A DNA stretch of 60,685 bases from DTDR01 sp964505415 (GCA_964505415.1 CAZDHW010000012.1:1-60685); one strand, 5' to 3'. Positions 25,642 through 34,609 are shown, numbered from the stretch's first letter. Numbers and translations are program-made. The notes: generated by a model from the letters alone, not told the origin.

Positions 25642-26856
25642 TTAGGTCTTTTTTGGTTTTCTTTCCGCTGCCGGAAATAAAACATTATTTAAGATTAAAC
25701 GATAACCACCGGAATTTTTATGAAGGTGAAGATTGGTTGGTGGGTCACCTATCCGGTGAGCATAATCTTCTGGGTCATGACCACCGAGACAAGTGATAGT
25801 GCCTTTACCATAATTTTTATGGATATATTTCACTTCTTCAGTATTTTTCACCTCGCCCAAAATCAAAACATCTTTTTTTAATCTTTCTCTTCTAAAGCCA
25901 ACATTCTGACCAAGAAATTCTTTAATTAAAGAAACATGATTTTGAACAAGCATGCAAGGTACCGGGTCATATTTTGCTGAAAAATCAAAGAGAGTAAAAT
26001 AAACATCTTCTCCCCGGGCAACCGCTTCCATATAAACATCAATATCCGAATGTTCATATAAATAAGGGTCAGTATAAACAGTAAAATTTTCAAATAAAAG
26101 ACAGTTATCATAATTAAGTTTTTTTTGATAATCAGGGTCAACGCCATCGCCATCAAACTCCTTAGGAACGATATCAGTAGCTTCGGCAGCTAAGGCAATA
26201 TCCGGCGTATCAGTGGCAGAACACATACCAAAAACCATTCCGCCCTCATAAATATATTTTTTTATCTCTTTCACCACTGCCAATTTTAGCTGGGAAACCT
26301 TTTTGAAACCAAGTTTTTTTGCCATCCTTTCATTCATTTTCACTTCTTCTTTATACCAATCAGCATCCTTATAAGAAGCATAAAATTTTCCGTATTGACC
26401 AGTAAAATCTTCATGATGGAGATGAAGCCAATCATATTTATAAAGCTCGCCCTTTAATACCTCTTCATCCCACAAAGTGGAGTAAGGAATTTCGGCGTAT
26501 TCTAAAGCCAATCTTACCGCATCATCCCAAGGTTCTTTATTTTGCGGCACATAAACGGCAATCTTCGGAGCTTTCTCTAATAAAATACTTGCCATATTGT
26601 TTTCTTCAATTATTTTTCTTATTTCGCTTTCTTTCTGGAGATCTACATATTCATAGCTTACACCTTTTAGTTGGCATTCTTTTATCACATATTCATTATC
26701 CGGAAAAAGAAAAGAACCGCCACGATAATTTAAAAGCCACTCTACTCTGATTCCCCTTACTAAGGAGCGATAGGCAATTCCATAGGCCCTTAAATGGTCA
26801 TTTTGGGTTAAATCCATCGGAATTAAAATTTTTGTTAATAAAAAGAATAAAATCAT
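25642..26856 (-). CDS. Exported amidotransferase-like protein of the miscalled asparagine synthetase B family
   Basis: I recognise this as the roughly 400-residue family that Bacteroidota annotations often call asparagine synthetase B. It lacks what that name implies: there is no N-terminal Cys2 glutaminase and no SGGxDS ATP-pyrophosphatase motif. A hydrophobic N-terminus (MILFFLLTKILIP) suggests export. The core (about residues 95-235) has IAVYVPQNKEPWDDA, YDWLHLHHEDFTGQYGKF and MVFGMCSATDTPDIALAAEA, whose Cys in a tight turn and His-rich loops resemble a class I amidotransferase/DJ-1 fold. It follows carbamate kinase with a 4-nt overlap. Function is not known; a periplasmic amidase or transferase is inferred. 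Confidence 0.7.
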   Translation of the reverse strand: MILFFLLTKILIPMDLTQNDHLRAYGIAYRSLVRGIRVEWLLNYRGGSFLFPDNEYVIKECQLKGVSYEYVDLQKESEIRKIIEENNMASILLEKAPKIAVYVPQNKEPWDDAVRLALEYAEIPYSTLWDEEVLKGELYKYDWLHLHHEDFTGQYGKFYASYKDADWYKEEVKMNERMAKKLGFKKVSQLKLAVVKEIKKYIYEGGMVFGMCSATDTPDIALAAEATDIVPKEFDGDGVDPDYQKKLNYDNCLLFENFTVYTDPYLYEHSDIDVYMEAVARGEDVYFTLFDFSAKYDPVPCMLVQNHVSLIKEFLGQNVGFRRERLKKDVLILGEVKNTEEVKYIHKNYGKGTITCLGGHDPEDYAHRIGDPPTNLHLHKNSGGYRLILNNVLFPAAERKPKKT

Positions 26857-27791
26857 TTAATAATCCTTGTACCCGCTTTTTTTTGTAACGCCAGCTTTAT
26901 ATTTTCTGGCGAAGTAATTATTACTTCTTTGCCACCATTTTTTAAAAATTCAATCGCCGCTTCAATCTTTGGTCCCATATTTCCTTTAGGAAAATGGCCT
27001 TCTTTATAGTATTTAAGGATTTCCGAAAGGTTTACCTTCTTTAAAGGTTTTTTATTCTTTTTTCCGTAATTTAAATAGACATAAGGGACTGCCGTAGAAA
27101 TAATAAAAAGCTCAGCATTCAATTCTTTGGCCATTAAAGAGGCGGTTAAATCCTTATCAATAACACAGGCAATCCCTAAATAATCGCCATTCTTTTCAAT
27201 CACACCAATGCCACCACCGCCACCAGCAATTACAATTTTGCCATCTTCCAAAAGATTTTTTATGGCACTAATCTCTAATACTTTTTTTGGTTTGGGCGAA
27301 GGTACCACCCTCCGAAAACCCCGATAGGCATCTTCAACAAAAATCCAGCCATATCTTCTTTTTAAATCTTCCATTTCTTCGCGAGTATAAAAAGGGCCGA
27401 TAGGTTTTGATGGCTTTTTAAAATCTTCGTCATTTTCATCAACTAATACTCTGGTTATTAAAGTTAGTACTTCTTTATTTATTTTATTTCTTTTTAAAAC
27501 ATTACTCATTGCCAAAGTTATCATATAACCAATTTCTCCTTGGGTCATCGCATTAGCCGAATCTAAAGGTTCTTCGGGTAAAAAATTTCTCGCTAAATGG
27601 TTTTTTAAAAGGAGATAACCAACCTGCGGTCCGTTACCGTGGGTGATTAAAAGTTCGTAGCCATTTTCAATAACCGAAACTAAATTTTCACAAGTTTCAT
27701 AAACGGTATTTAATTGGTCATCAAAGGCAATACCGCCACCTTCCTTTATTAAAGAATTGCCACCGATAGCAACCACACAGATTTTTTTCAT
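26853..27791 (-). CDS. arcC: Carbamate kinase
   Basis: Carbamate kinase makes ATP from carbamoyl phosphate and ADP in fermentative breakdown of arginine or purines; the reverse reaction is possible. The amino-acid-kinase fold shows CVVAIGGNSLI at the N-terminus, ITHGNGPQVGYLL, EPLDSANAMTQGEIGYM, PSPKPKKVLEI and the ATP-site region KEGHFPKGNMGPKIEAAIEFL. The length of 312 residues is right. No arginine deiminase or ornithine carbamoyltransferase lies beside it; the next genes are the exported amidotransferase-like protein and a DUF89 protein. The gene has its own leaderless-type promoter. Confidence 0.96.
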   Translation of the reverse strand: MKKICVVAIGGNSLIKEGGGIAFDDQLNTVYETCENLVSVIENGYELLITHGNGPQVGYLLLKNHLARNFLPEEPLDSANAMTQGEIGYMITLAMSNVLKRNKINKEVLTLITRVLVDENDEDFKKPSKPIGPFYTREEMEDLKRRYGWIFVEDAYRGFRRVVPSPKPKKVLEISAIKNLLEDGKIVIAGGGGGIGVIEKNGDYLGIACVIDKDLTASLMAKELNAELFIISTAVPYVYLNYGKKNKKPLKKVNLSEILKYYKEGHFPKGNMGPKIEAAIEFLKNGGKEVIITSPENIKLALQKKAGTRIIK

Positions 27792-27796
27792 TAATT

Positions 27797-27825
27797 ATTT
27801 TAATAAAAAATCCTTTAAAAATCAA
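27797..27825 (-). promoter_or_regulatory. arcC promoter, leaderless type
   Basis: On the minus strand TTGATT (27820-27825), a 17 bp spacer and TAAAAT (27797-27802). The ATG of carbamate kinase (27791) follows after 5 nt. Confidence 0.65.
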
Positions 27826-27873
27826 TTGGAAAATTAGGGGTAAGATAGAAAGCCTTTTTTCGTTAATAATATT

Positions 27874-28263
27874 ATGATGGAAAGAATAAAAGAAAAAGTG
27901 AATAAAAGAATCAAAAATTATACGGAAAATCTTGATTTAAAGCTGAGCCAAAAGAAAAAAGAAGAAATGGTTAATAATTTTAAAAACTATCTTTTAGAAA
28001 TTTTACCCTTGGAAGAAAAAGTGAAAGAACTTCTTGATAAATATGGTGTTTTAAACGAACGATTTTTCTATTACGCCTATTTGCGGGAAATTTATTCATT
28101 GTTAAATAAATACCAGAAAAAAACCTTAGAAAAAGAGATTGCTTTAAGAATTAAAAAATGGCAAGCGCGGGGTTTAAAAAAATTCCTTTTATTAAAAATT
28201 AAAAAAATCGTGAAAGAAAAAGACTTTCCTACCCCGACCATCTACCGTACCGTCCCTTATTAG
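27874..28263 (+). CDS. Hypothetical Lys/Glu-rich helical protein
   Basis: I do not recognise this 129-residue protein. It is almost wholly predicted helix, rich in Lys, Glu, Leu and Ile, without Cys, signal peptide or membrane segment. It ends with a short distinct tail, FPTPTIYRTVPY. Two ATGs stand in tandem (27874 and 27877). It is the only plus-strand gene between the arcC operon (divergent) and the pyruvate synthase operon (convergent, 3 nt apart), with AT-rich DNA upstream but no promoter as clear as its neighbours'. Coding is supported by the open frame and by codon use like that of surrounding genes. Confidence 0.65.
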   Translation: MMERIKEKVNKRIKNYTENLDLKLSQKKKEEMVNNFKNYLLEILPLEEKVKELLDKYGVLNERFFYYAYLREIYSLLNKYQKKTLEKEIALRIKKWQARGLKKFLLLKIKKIVKEKDFPTPTIYRTVPY

Positions 28264-28266
28264 AAC

Positions 28267-29148
28267 CTAAAGGGAAGATTTTTTAAGTAATAATTCCCAA
28301 TCGAAATCAACTTCCCTTTGGATTGATTCAATCTCTTTTTCTTTTAAATGGGAAAAGCGACCTTGAAGTTTCAAATATTCTTTTACTGGAATATCTTTTG
28401 GTTTATAATTAATTGTGTATTTTATACCGTCTTCAACCTCGTATAACGGGAAAACTTTACAATCAACAGCCAATTGAGAAATGGTAACCATCAATTCGGG
28501 TGCCATTCGCCAACCGGTAGGACAGGGAGCAAAAATGTGGATAAAGGAAGTTCCTTTTTTCTCTTTTGCTTTTTTAAATTTAGCAATCAGATCATCAGGA
28601 AAACCAATAGAAGCAGTGGCCACATAAGGAATCCGATGGGCAGCAATTATTTCCGAAATATTTTTCTTTCTCTCTTTCTTAAAATGTTCACCCGGAGTAG
28701 TTGTCGTCCAAGCACCGTAAGGAGTAGCTGACGAACGCTGGATACCAGTATTCATATAGGCTTCATTGTCATAACAGGCATAAATTATCTTATCATTTCT
28801 TTCGCAAGCTGCCGAAAGGGCTTGAATACCAATATCCAAGGTTCCACCATCACCGGCAAAGGCTAATACCTCAATATCGGTTTTACCTTTTATCTCCAAT
28901 GCCGCCCTTATCCCACTGGCAACAACGGCAGCAGTTTCAAAAGCCGTATGATAAACTGGTACTTTTAAACAATGTAAAGGAAAAGGTCCATCAATTATTG
29001 ACCAGCAACAGGCAGGAATAACCACAATCGTATTTTTACCCAAAGCTTTTAATGCTAACCTCATCGCATAGGCACCACCACAGCCCGGACAAGCTACATG
29101 CCCTTGATGCATGTATTCTTCAGTAATATTAGCATATTGCCATTTCAT
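28267..29148 (-). CDS. porB: Pyruvate synthase (pyruvate:ferredoxin oxidoreductase), beta subunit
   Basis: The thiamine-diphosphate subunit of the four-subunit oxidoreductase that interconverts pyruvate plus CoA with acetyl-CoA, CO2 and reduced ferredoxin. HVACPGCGGAYAMRLAL carries two cluster Cys, AFAGDGGTLDIG is the thiamine-diphosphate/Mg motif, and YMNTGIQRSSATPYGAWTTTT is the pyruvate-type loop. The length of 293 residues fits. It is last in its operon and overlaps porA by 4 nt. Confidence 0.95.
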   Translation of the reverse strand: MKWQYANITEEYMHQGHVACPGCGGAYAMRLALKALGKNTIVVIPACCWSIIDGPFPLHCLKVPVYHTAFETAAVVASGIRAALEIKGKTDIEVLAFAGDGGTLDIGIQALSAACERNDKIIYACYDNEAYMNTGIQRSSATPYGAWTTTTPGEHFKKERKKNISEIIAAHRIPYVATASIGFPDDLIAKFKKAKEKKGTSFIHIFAPCPTGWRMAPELMVTISQLAVDCKVFPLYEVEDGIKYTINYKPKDIPVKEYLKLQGRFSHLKEKEIESIQREVDFDWELLLKKSSL

Positions 29149-30323
29149 AATCTCACCCCCCGAAAATAAACCATTTCTTCAGGATAATCTTTTTTATAAG
29201 TGAAATCAATTATCTCCCTAATATCATCAGGCACAACATCTCGACCGCCCAAACCGAGCACAAAATCAAAAATTAATGGTCTTCTTATCTCATTATATAA
29301 AATTGACTTTATTTCTTGGGCAAAAATTCCGGAATGGCCAAAACTAATATTACGGTCAATTACTGCTACTTTTTCCGCTTTTGTTAAAATCTCTTTAATT
29401 AAAGAAGTTGGTGAAGGTCTAAAAAGTCTAATTTTTAAAAGCCCAACCCGCTTACCTTTTGCTCGTTCTTCATCAATTACCTGGCGAGCAGTACCGGTAA
29501 TTGTGCCGGAAGTTACTAATATCAATTTGGCATCTTCACATTGATAGGCTTCAACCAATCCGTACTTTCTACCAAATTTTTGATAAAACTCATTATCAAC
29601 CTCTTCGGCAACTTTCAAGGCTTTTTGATGGGCTAATTCAATCTTATATCTTATTTCGTAATAATGGTCGGGTGAAGTAAGACCACCAAAAGCCCTTGGG
29701 TCATTCACATCTAAAAAATATTTCGGTTTATAAGGTGGCAAAAATTCGTCCACTTCTTCTTGCCAAGGAATATGAACAGGTTCTGAGGTGTGGGATAAAA
29801 CAAAAGCATCTAAAACCAGCATCACTGGAAGTAAGCAGGTTTCAGCAATTTTAAAGGCTTGAATAGTAGTATCCAAAACTTCTTGGTTTGATTCGCAATA
29901 AAATTGAACAAAACCCACGTCCCTTTGGGATAGAGAATCATTCTGGTCGGTCCAAACCGACCAACCCGGACCCATTGCTCTGTTAACATTAGCCAAAACA
30001 ATCGGTAATCGGCCACCCACTGCCCAATGAAGCATTTCGTGCATTAATGCTAAACCGTGAGCCGAAGTAGCAGTAAAGGTCCGACAGCCAGCAACTGCCG
30101 CACCGATACAAGCAGCCATTGCCGAATGTTCGCTTTCAACTTTAATAAATTTTGCTTTTAAAAGCCCATTAGCACAAAATTCTGATAATAATTCCACAAT
30201 TTGCGTCTGCGGTGTTATTGGATAAGCAGCAATCACTTCTGCCCGAGCCAAAAGAACACCATAAGAGACTGCATGGTTACCAGTTACTACCCTTTTTTGT
30301 CCATAAATTGTCTCCACCTTCAT
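29145..30323 (-). CDS. porA: Pyruvate synthase, alpha subunit
   Basis: The alpha subunit forms half of the thiamine-diphosphate site. IAAYPITPQTQIVE near residue 33 is the substrate-side motif. VESEHSAMAACIGAAVAG, TFTATSAHGLALMHEML and RAMGPGWSVWTDQNDS follow, and a C-terminal domain starts around LILVTSGTITGTA. The length is 392 residues. The start has GGAGG upstream and overlaps the GltD-ferredoxin fusion by 4 nt. The YPITPQ and GPGWSVW motifs point to pyruvate rather than 2-oxoglutarate. Confidence 0.95.
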   Translation of the reverse strand: MKVETIYGQKRVVTGNHAVSYGVLLARAEVIAAYPITPQTQIVELLSEFCANGLLKAKFIKVESEHSAMAACIGAAVAGCRTFTATSAHGLALMHEMLHWAVGGRLPIVLANVNRAMGPGWSVWTDQNDSLSQRDVGFVQFYCESNQEVLDTTIQAFKIAETCLLPVMLVLDAFVLSHTSEPVHIPWQEEVDEFLPPYKPKYFLDVNDPRAFGGLTSPDHYYEIRYKIELAHQKALKVAEEVDNEFYQKFGRKYGLVEAYQCEDAKLILVTSGTITGTARQVIDEERAKGKRVGLLKIRLFRPSPTSLIKEILTKAEKVAVIDRNISFGHSGIFAQEIKSILYNEIRRPLIFDFVLGLGGRDVVPDDIREIIDFTYKKDYPEEMVYFRGVRL

Positions 30324-31999
30324 TTTTCCTCCTCAAAAAACATACTAATCACATTTCTTGGGCACTCATGGGCACAAACACCACAACCTTTACAATAGTC
30401 ATACAAGATTTCGTAAGACCCATTTTTCTTTAAAATTGCTAAATCCGGACAGAAGACATAACAATTGTCACAATTATTACAGACACCGCAAGAAAAACAC
30501 CTACTGGCTTCAGCCATTGCTTCGTGATTATTTAAGGTTCTTATTATTTCTTTAAAATTTCCCTTCCTCTTATTTAATGGGAGTTTGTCTTCTTCTACTC
30601 TTTTCTGTTTCTCAAAATAATAGGTATTAAGATTTTCGTAATTTACTAAATTAAAAATCTCTTTTTTTGGTGGCTCATAATTCTTTAAATAATGCAGAAT
30701 AAGAAAAGCTCCTTTCCGACCATAAGCAATTGCTTCCACCACCGTTTTTGGACCAGTAACACAATCACCACCAGCAAATATCTTTTCTAAATTAGTTCTT
30801 CCCCACTCATCAGCCAAAATTGTCCTTTTACCAATTATCTCTTTGGGTAAGATATCCAAATCTACTTTTTCACCAATCGCTTTAATGATAGTGTCACCGC
30901 GAATAACAAAATTGGAATTTTTAATTGGTACTGGTTTCCTCCGGCCACTTTCGTCAATCTCTTCACTCAATCTCATTTTTACACACTCTAAACCTTTTAC
31001 TTTTCCTTTTTTATCTTTTATTATTTTTAGGGGCGCAGTTAAAAAGATAATCTCAATGCCTTCTTTTATTGCTTCTTCTACTTCCTCTTTTACCGCTGGC
31101 ATCTCTTCTTTTGTTCGCCGATAAATAATTTTCACTTTCGTCCCCTTTCGCCAAGCAACCCGGGCACAATCAATCGCCGTATTACCACCCCCAATTACTA
31201 AAACATTTTTCCCAAAATATGGTAGTTTTCTTTTAAGATTTACCGCTTTAAGAAACTCTAAACCCAAAAATACGCCTTTGACATTTTCATTAGGAATACC
31301 TAGTTCTTGCTCAATTTGGGCACCAATAGCTAAAAAAATAGCATCATACTCTTTTTCTAAATCATTTAAAGAAAAATCTTTGCCCAATTCCTTTTCAAAA
31401 ATAAACTTAGCTCCCATTTTAGAGATTTTTTCTATCTCCTTTTTGACAATTTCTTTTGGTAAACGGTAATTAGGAATACCGTAAGCAAGAATTCCTCCGG
31501 CAAAATTTTCTCTTTCAAAAATAGTGACTGCGATGCCATTTTTTAAAAGATAATAGGCACAGGAAAGACCACTGGGACCACTACCAATAATCGCCACTTT
31601 TTTATCGCTTTTCAATTTCTCTACCTTTCTTTTTGGTTCTACAAGATTTAATCCGTAATCACCCAAAAATCTTTCTACTGCGTGGATAGCCACACTTTCA
31701 TCAAAATTACCGCGATTACAACCAATTTCGCAGGGATGATAACAAACCCGACCGGTAATCGCCGGAAAGGGGTTTTTCTCTAAAATTGTTAAATAGGCTT
31801 CCTCAAATTTTCCTTCCAAAGTTAACGCCAGATATTTCTGTACCGGTTCATTTGCTGGACAGTAGTAATTACAAGGTGGTGTCTTTTCTACATATTTGGG
31901 GAAAAAGGTTCGCCAAGTACCGGTTTTGTTAACGAGCGTAGTTTCCCAACTTATTGCCAATTCTGGATAATCACTAACTTTCAACTCTAACTTTTTCAT
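30320..31999 (-). CDS. GltD/NfnB-like flavoprotein fused to a two-cluster ferredoxin (PorD)
   Basis: One protein replaces the usual delta (ferredoxin) subunit of pyruvate synthase. Residues 1-120 have the cluster Cys of the GltD family (C43, C47 and C86, C90, C94 in CYHPCEIGC). FAD binds at GSGPSGLSC (139-147), NAD(P)H at VIGGGNTAIDCARVA, and FAGGDCVTGPKTVVEAI closes the flavin domain. The last about 65 residues carry CFSCGVCNNCDNCYVFCP and CKGCGVCAHECP, two [4Fe-4S] clusters. The enzyme could pass electrons from pyruvate directly to NAD(P)+, or use NAD(P)H to drive pyruvate synthesis. It overlaps porG by 26 nt and porA by 4 nt. Confidence 0.9.
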   Translation of the reverse strand: MKKLELKVSDYPELAISWETTLVNKTGTWRTFFPKYVEKTPPCNYYCPANEPVQKYLALTLEGKFEEAYLTILEKNPFPAITGRVCYHPCEIGCNRGNFDESVAIHAVERFLGDYGLNLVEPKRKVEKLKSDKKVAIIGSGPSGLSCAYYLLKNGIAVTIFERENFAGGILAYGIPNYRLPKEIVKKEIEKISKMGAKFIFEKELGKDFSLNDLEKEYDAIFLAIGAQIEQELGIPNENVKGVFLGLEFLKAVNLKRKLPYFGKNVLVIGGGNTAIDCARVAWRKGTKVKIIYRRTKEEMPAVKEEVEEAIKEGIEIIFLTAPLKIIKDKKGKVKGLECVKMRLSEEIDESGRRKPVPIKNSNFVIRGDTIIKAIGEKVDLDILPKEIIGKRTILADEWGRTNLEKIFAGGDCVTGPKTVVEAIAYGRKGAFLILHYLKNYEPPKKEIFNLVNYENLNTYYFEKQKRVEEDKLPLNKRKGNFKEIIRTLNNHEAMAEASRCFSCGVCNNCDNCYVFCPDLAILKKNGSYEILYDYCKGCGVCAHECPRNVISMFFEEEK

Positions 32000-32525
32000 A
32001 GGCCTCCTTACAGGCTAAAATATTTTCTTCTTGTTTTACTTGAACATATTCTTTGATACTCTCCAAAACACTTTCTAAACTAACAAAAGGATTAATTTTA
32101 ACAAAGGCGCCGAGCATGGCGGTGTTAACAATCGGTGCCGTTTTCGTTCCTAAACGATATTTTAAGGCAATCTGCGTGGCATCACAGACCGCCACCTTAT
32201 AATCAGGAAAATTATAAAAAGAAGGTTCTTTATTGCTGTTTATCAAAATAGTTCCTCTTGGCTTTAGTCCTTCAGTTACATTTACCTGTTGTAATAAAAT
32301 GGGATCTAAAATAATAATGTGATCCGGCTCGTAAACTTTGTACCGAACAACTATTGGCTTTTTATCGAATCTTAAAAATGCTTGAACCGGAGCCCCTCTT
32401 CTTTCCACGCCAAACTCGGGGAAGGTTTGGCAATAATAACCTTCTTTAAAAAGGGCGGAAGCTAAAATTTCCGAAGCAATCACTGCTCCTTGTCCACCCC
32501 GCCCATGAAAACGGATTTCAACCAT
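31974..32525 (-). CDS. porG: Pyruvate synthase, gamma subunit
   Basis: The gamma subunit of the 2-oxoacid:ferredoxin oxidoreductases. It begins VEIRFHGRGGQGAVIASEILASA, the family signature near the CoA site, followed by TFPEFGVERRGAPVQAFLR and NTAMLGAFVKI. The length of 183 residues is usual. It starts after a GGAGGAA ribosome site, 9 nt after fabH, so fabH and the por genes form one unit. The long 26-nt overlap with the next gene implies coupled translation. Confidence 0.95.
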   Translation of the reverse strand: MVEIRFHGRGGQGAVIASEILASALFKEGYYCQTFPEFGVERRGAPVQAFLRFDKKPIVVRYKVYEPDHIIILDPILLQQVNVTEGLKPRGTILINSNKEPSFYNFPDYKVAVCDATQIALKYRLGTKTAPIVNTAMLGAFVKINPFVSLESVLESIKEYVQVKQEENILACKEAYEKVRVES

Positions 32526-32534
32526 TCCTTCCTC

Positions 32535-33515
32535 CTACCATTTATAAACCATTCCTGCCCAAGTAAAACCCGTGCCAAAGGCACTCATCAAAATCAAATC
32601 GCCATCCTTTATTTTACCACTTCGATAGGCTTCGTCTAAAGCTACGGGAATAGTGGCTGCGGACATGTTGCCATATTTGTGTAAAACAATATAAGTCTTC
32701 TCCTTAGGAATTTTTGCCCTTTCATTGGTTGCTTGAATAATTCTCATATTTGCTTGATGGGGAATAAAAAGTTTAATTTCCTCCACTGTTACGTTAGCAT
32801 CTTTTAGGGCTTTTTCTGCGGCCTTGCCCATCCAGATTACTGCGTGTTTAAAAACTTCTCTTCCTTTCATGTGAACATAATGAAGTTTTTCTTTTACCGT
32901 TTTTTCTGATGCCGGCATTCGGGTGCCACCGGCTGGTTGATAAAGTAATTCCGCTAAGGAACCATCAGCTCCCAAGTTAGCCGATAAAATTCCCGAATCG
33001 CCGTTGCTCGGAACCAACACACAGGCACCCGCGCCATCACCAAAGAGAACACAGGTTGCGCGGTCTTCCCAATTGACAACCTTTGACATCACTTCTCCAC
33101 CACAAACCAAAACTTTTTTCGCCACCTTAGCGGCGATCAAACTGCCAGCAACTAAAAAGGCATACAAAAAACCCGAACAACCGGCACTAATATCAAAAGC
33201 TCCTTGACCTTTAATTTTCAATCTTTTTTGTAACCAACAGGCAGTTGACGGATAAACTGTATCCGGTGTGGAAGTGGCGACAATAATTAAATCAATTTCT
33301 TCGGGTTTTATTTGTGCCATTTCTAAAGCCCGAAGAGCTGCTTGGTAACACAAATCAGAAGTAGCCTCGTGTTCAGCAGCAATTCGCCTTTCTTTGATGC
33401 CCGTTCTTTCCGTTATCCATTCATCAGTAGTATCAACCATTTTTTCTAAATCAAAATTATTAATAACTTTTTCGGGGAGATAGGAACCAGTACCAACAAT
33501 TTTTACTTTTATCAT
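32535..33515 (-). CDS. fabH: 3-oxoacyl-[acyl-carrier-protein] synthase III
   Basis: FabH starts fatty acid synthesis by condensing acetyl-CoA with malonyl-ACP. The active site is complete: Cys113 in DISAGCSGFLYAF, His in FIPHQANMRII and Asn in HKYGNMSAATIPVAL. GTGSYLPEK, TTDEWITERTGI and the C-terminal SAFGTGFTWAGMVYKW are typical; the length is 326 residues. No acpP, fabD or fabF is nearby. Being directly ahead of pyruvate synthase links acetyl-CoA production to its use. Confidence 0.96.
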   Translation of the reverse strand: MIKVKIVGTGSYLPEKVINNFDLEKMVDTTDEWITERTGIKERRIAAEHEATSDLCYQAALRALEMAQIKPEEIDLIIVATSTPDTVYPSTACWLQKRLKIKGQGAFDISAGCSGFLYAFLVAGSLIAAKVAKKVLVCGGEVMSKVVNWEDRATCVLFGDGAGACVLVPSNGDSGILSANLGADGSLAELLYQPAGGTRMPASEKTVKEKLHYVHMKGREVFKHAVIWMGKAAEKALKDANVTVEEIKLFIPHQANMRIIQATNERAKIPKEKTYIVLHKYGNMSAATIPVALDEAYRSGKIKDGDLILMSAFGTGFTWAGMVYKW

Positions 33516-33527
33516 AAATTTTTTAAT

Positions 33528-33555
33528 ATAATAATTAAAAATTTTTTAAATTCAA
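33528..33555 (-). promoter_or_regulatory. Probable fabH-por operon promoter
   Basis: On the minus strand TTGAAT (33550-33555), a 16 bp spacer and TATTAT (33528-33533). The fabH ATG (33515) lies 12 nt after the -10 box, so at most a few leader bases are expected. The -10 box is one base from consensus. Confidence 0.55.
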
Positions 33556-34601
33556 TAAAAATAGTCATTACTTAATAAATGAATATTACCAATATTAACT
33601 TTTTTCAAACCATATTTTAAAGCAATCTTTTTAGCAAGCTCCGCGTGAGCCTTAGAAGTCCTCGGTAAATCGTCCAAATAGAAAGTCGGATAATAAGCCA
33701 AAAAACTTAAAGGGACATTGGGGTTTATCTGACTGATAAATTTCGCAATATTTTCAATTTCGTATAAATCTACATAACCAGGAACCAATAGGATGGCAAC
33801 TACTAACAAAGGCACTTCTTTTCTTTTTTCCAAAAACTGGGCACAATATTCAATATTCCTCAAGGTGTTTTGATTATCGGAACCAGTTAAGGTATAATGG
33901 ATTTCTTTAGAAAAAGCCTTTAAGTCAATTTTAATTATGCCTCCACTTTTTAGAGCAATATCGACAACTTTTTTGAAAATCTTTGGGTTTAAAGAACCGT
34001 TTGTTTCAAAACATATGCGACATTTTTGTTTTTCCAAAATTTTTTCCGATAACTTAATCACATAATTAATATTTGGTGTTGGGTCGCCACCGAAATAACA
34101 AACACAAAAAACCGAAGGATTAACTTTGGCCACAATTTCAGCTATTGAATAACTTCTTTTTGTAGGTAATTTAAAATGCCAATTTTGACAATAAAGGCAA
34201 TTAAAAGAACAATGACGAAAGAAAATTGCTAAGTTGTAAGCTCTTTCTTTTCCGGGGCAAACAAAACTGGCAACACAATTTGTGGGCAAAGGGTCATAAT
34301 AAAAATCTAAATAACCAAAATCAGTTGATCTTTTTATAATCCCTTTTTCATTTTTTATTAGCCCGCAATAACCCAATTCATTATTTAATATTCGGCAATC
34401 ATTCACACATTGACCACATTTTTTACCGCCTAAAGAATTAGGCGCCTCCTCAGGCAAAGAGAAGGTTTTTCTTAAATTTTTATGAATTTCCTTTATTTTT
34501 TCTTCGAGGAAAGAAAAATTTTTTCTCAAACAATCAGCGCAATAACCAATTTTTTCCGAAATAATAATTGACCTTCTACCACAGATACCGCACGTTCCCA
34601 T
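33552..34601 (-). CDS. Radical SAM protein of the PflA-like / AmmeMemoRadiSam type
   Basis: A radical SAM enzyme with cluster motif C131-x3-C135-x2-C138 in CSFNCLYCQNW, the spacing and WH/QN context of pyruvate-formate-lyase-activase-like proteins. Two Cys pairs at the N-terminus (C4/C7 and C21/C24) form a zinc ribbon; further Cys at 62, 65, 69 and 79 precede the barrel. FETNGSLNPKIF and IIKIDLKAFSKE match the SAM-binding strands of that branch. It is monocistronic and divergent from the Lys-tailed desulforedoxin-like gene with which it shares a promoter region. No partner genes of the AmmeMemoRadiSam set are present, so the substrate is open. Confidence 0.8.
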   Translation of the reverse strand: MGTCGICGRRSIIISEKIGYCADCLRKNFSFLEEKIKEIHKNLRKTFSLPEEAPNSLGGKKCGQCVNDCRILNNELGYCGLIKNEKGIIKRSTDFGYLDFYYDPLPTNCVASFVCPGKERAYNLAIFFRHCSFNCLYCQNWHFKLPTKRSYSIAEIVAKVNPSVFCVCYFGGDPTPNINYVIKLSEKILEKQKCRICFETNGSLNPKIFKKVVDIALKSGGIIKIDLKAFSKEIHYTLTGSDNQNTLRNIEYCAQFLEKRKEVPLLVVAILLVPGYVDLYEIENIAKFISQINPNVPLSFLAYYPTFYLDDLPRTSKAHAELAKKIALKYGLKKVNIGNIHLLSNDYFY

Positions 34602-34609
34602 TTTAATTA

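Noticed and set aside
25642..26856. Annotation as asparagine synthetase B
   Set aside because: The family often carries this name, but neither the N-terminal Cys glutaminase nor the SGGxDS ATP-pyrophosphatase motif is present.
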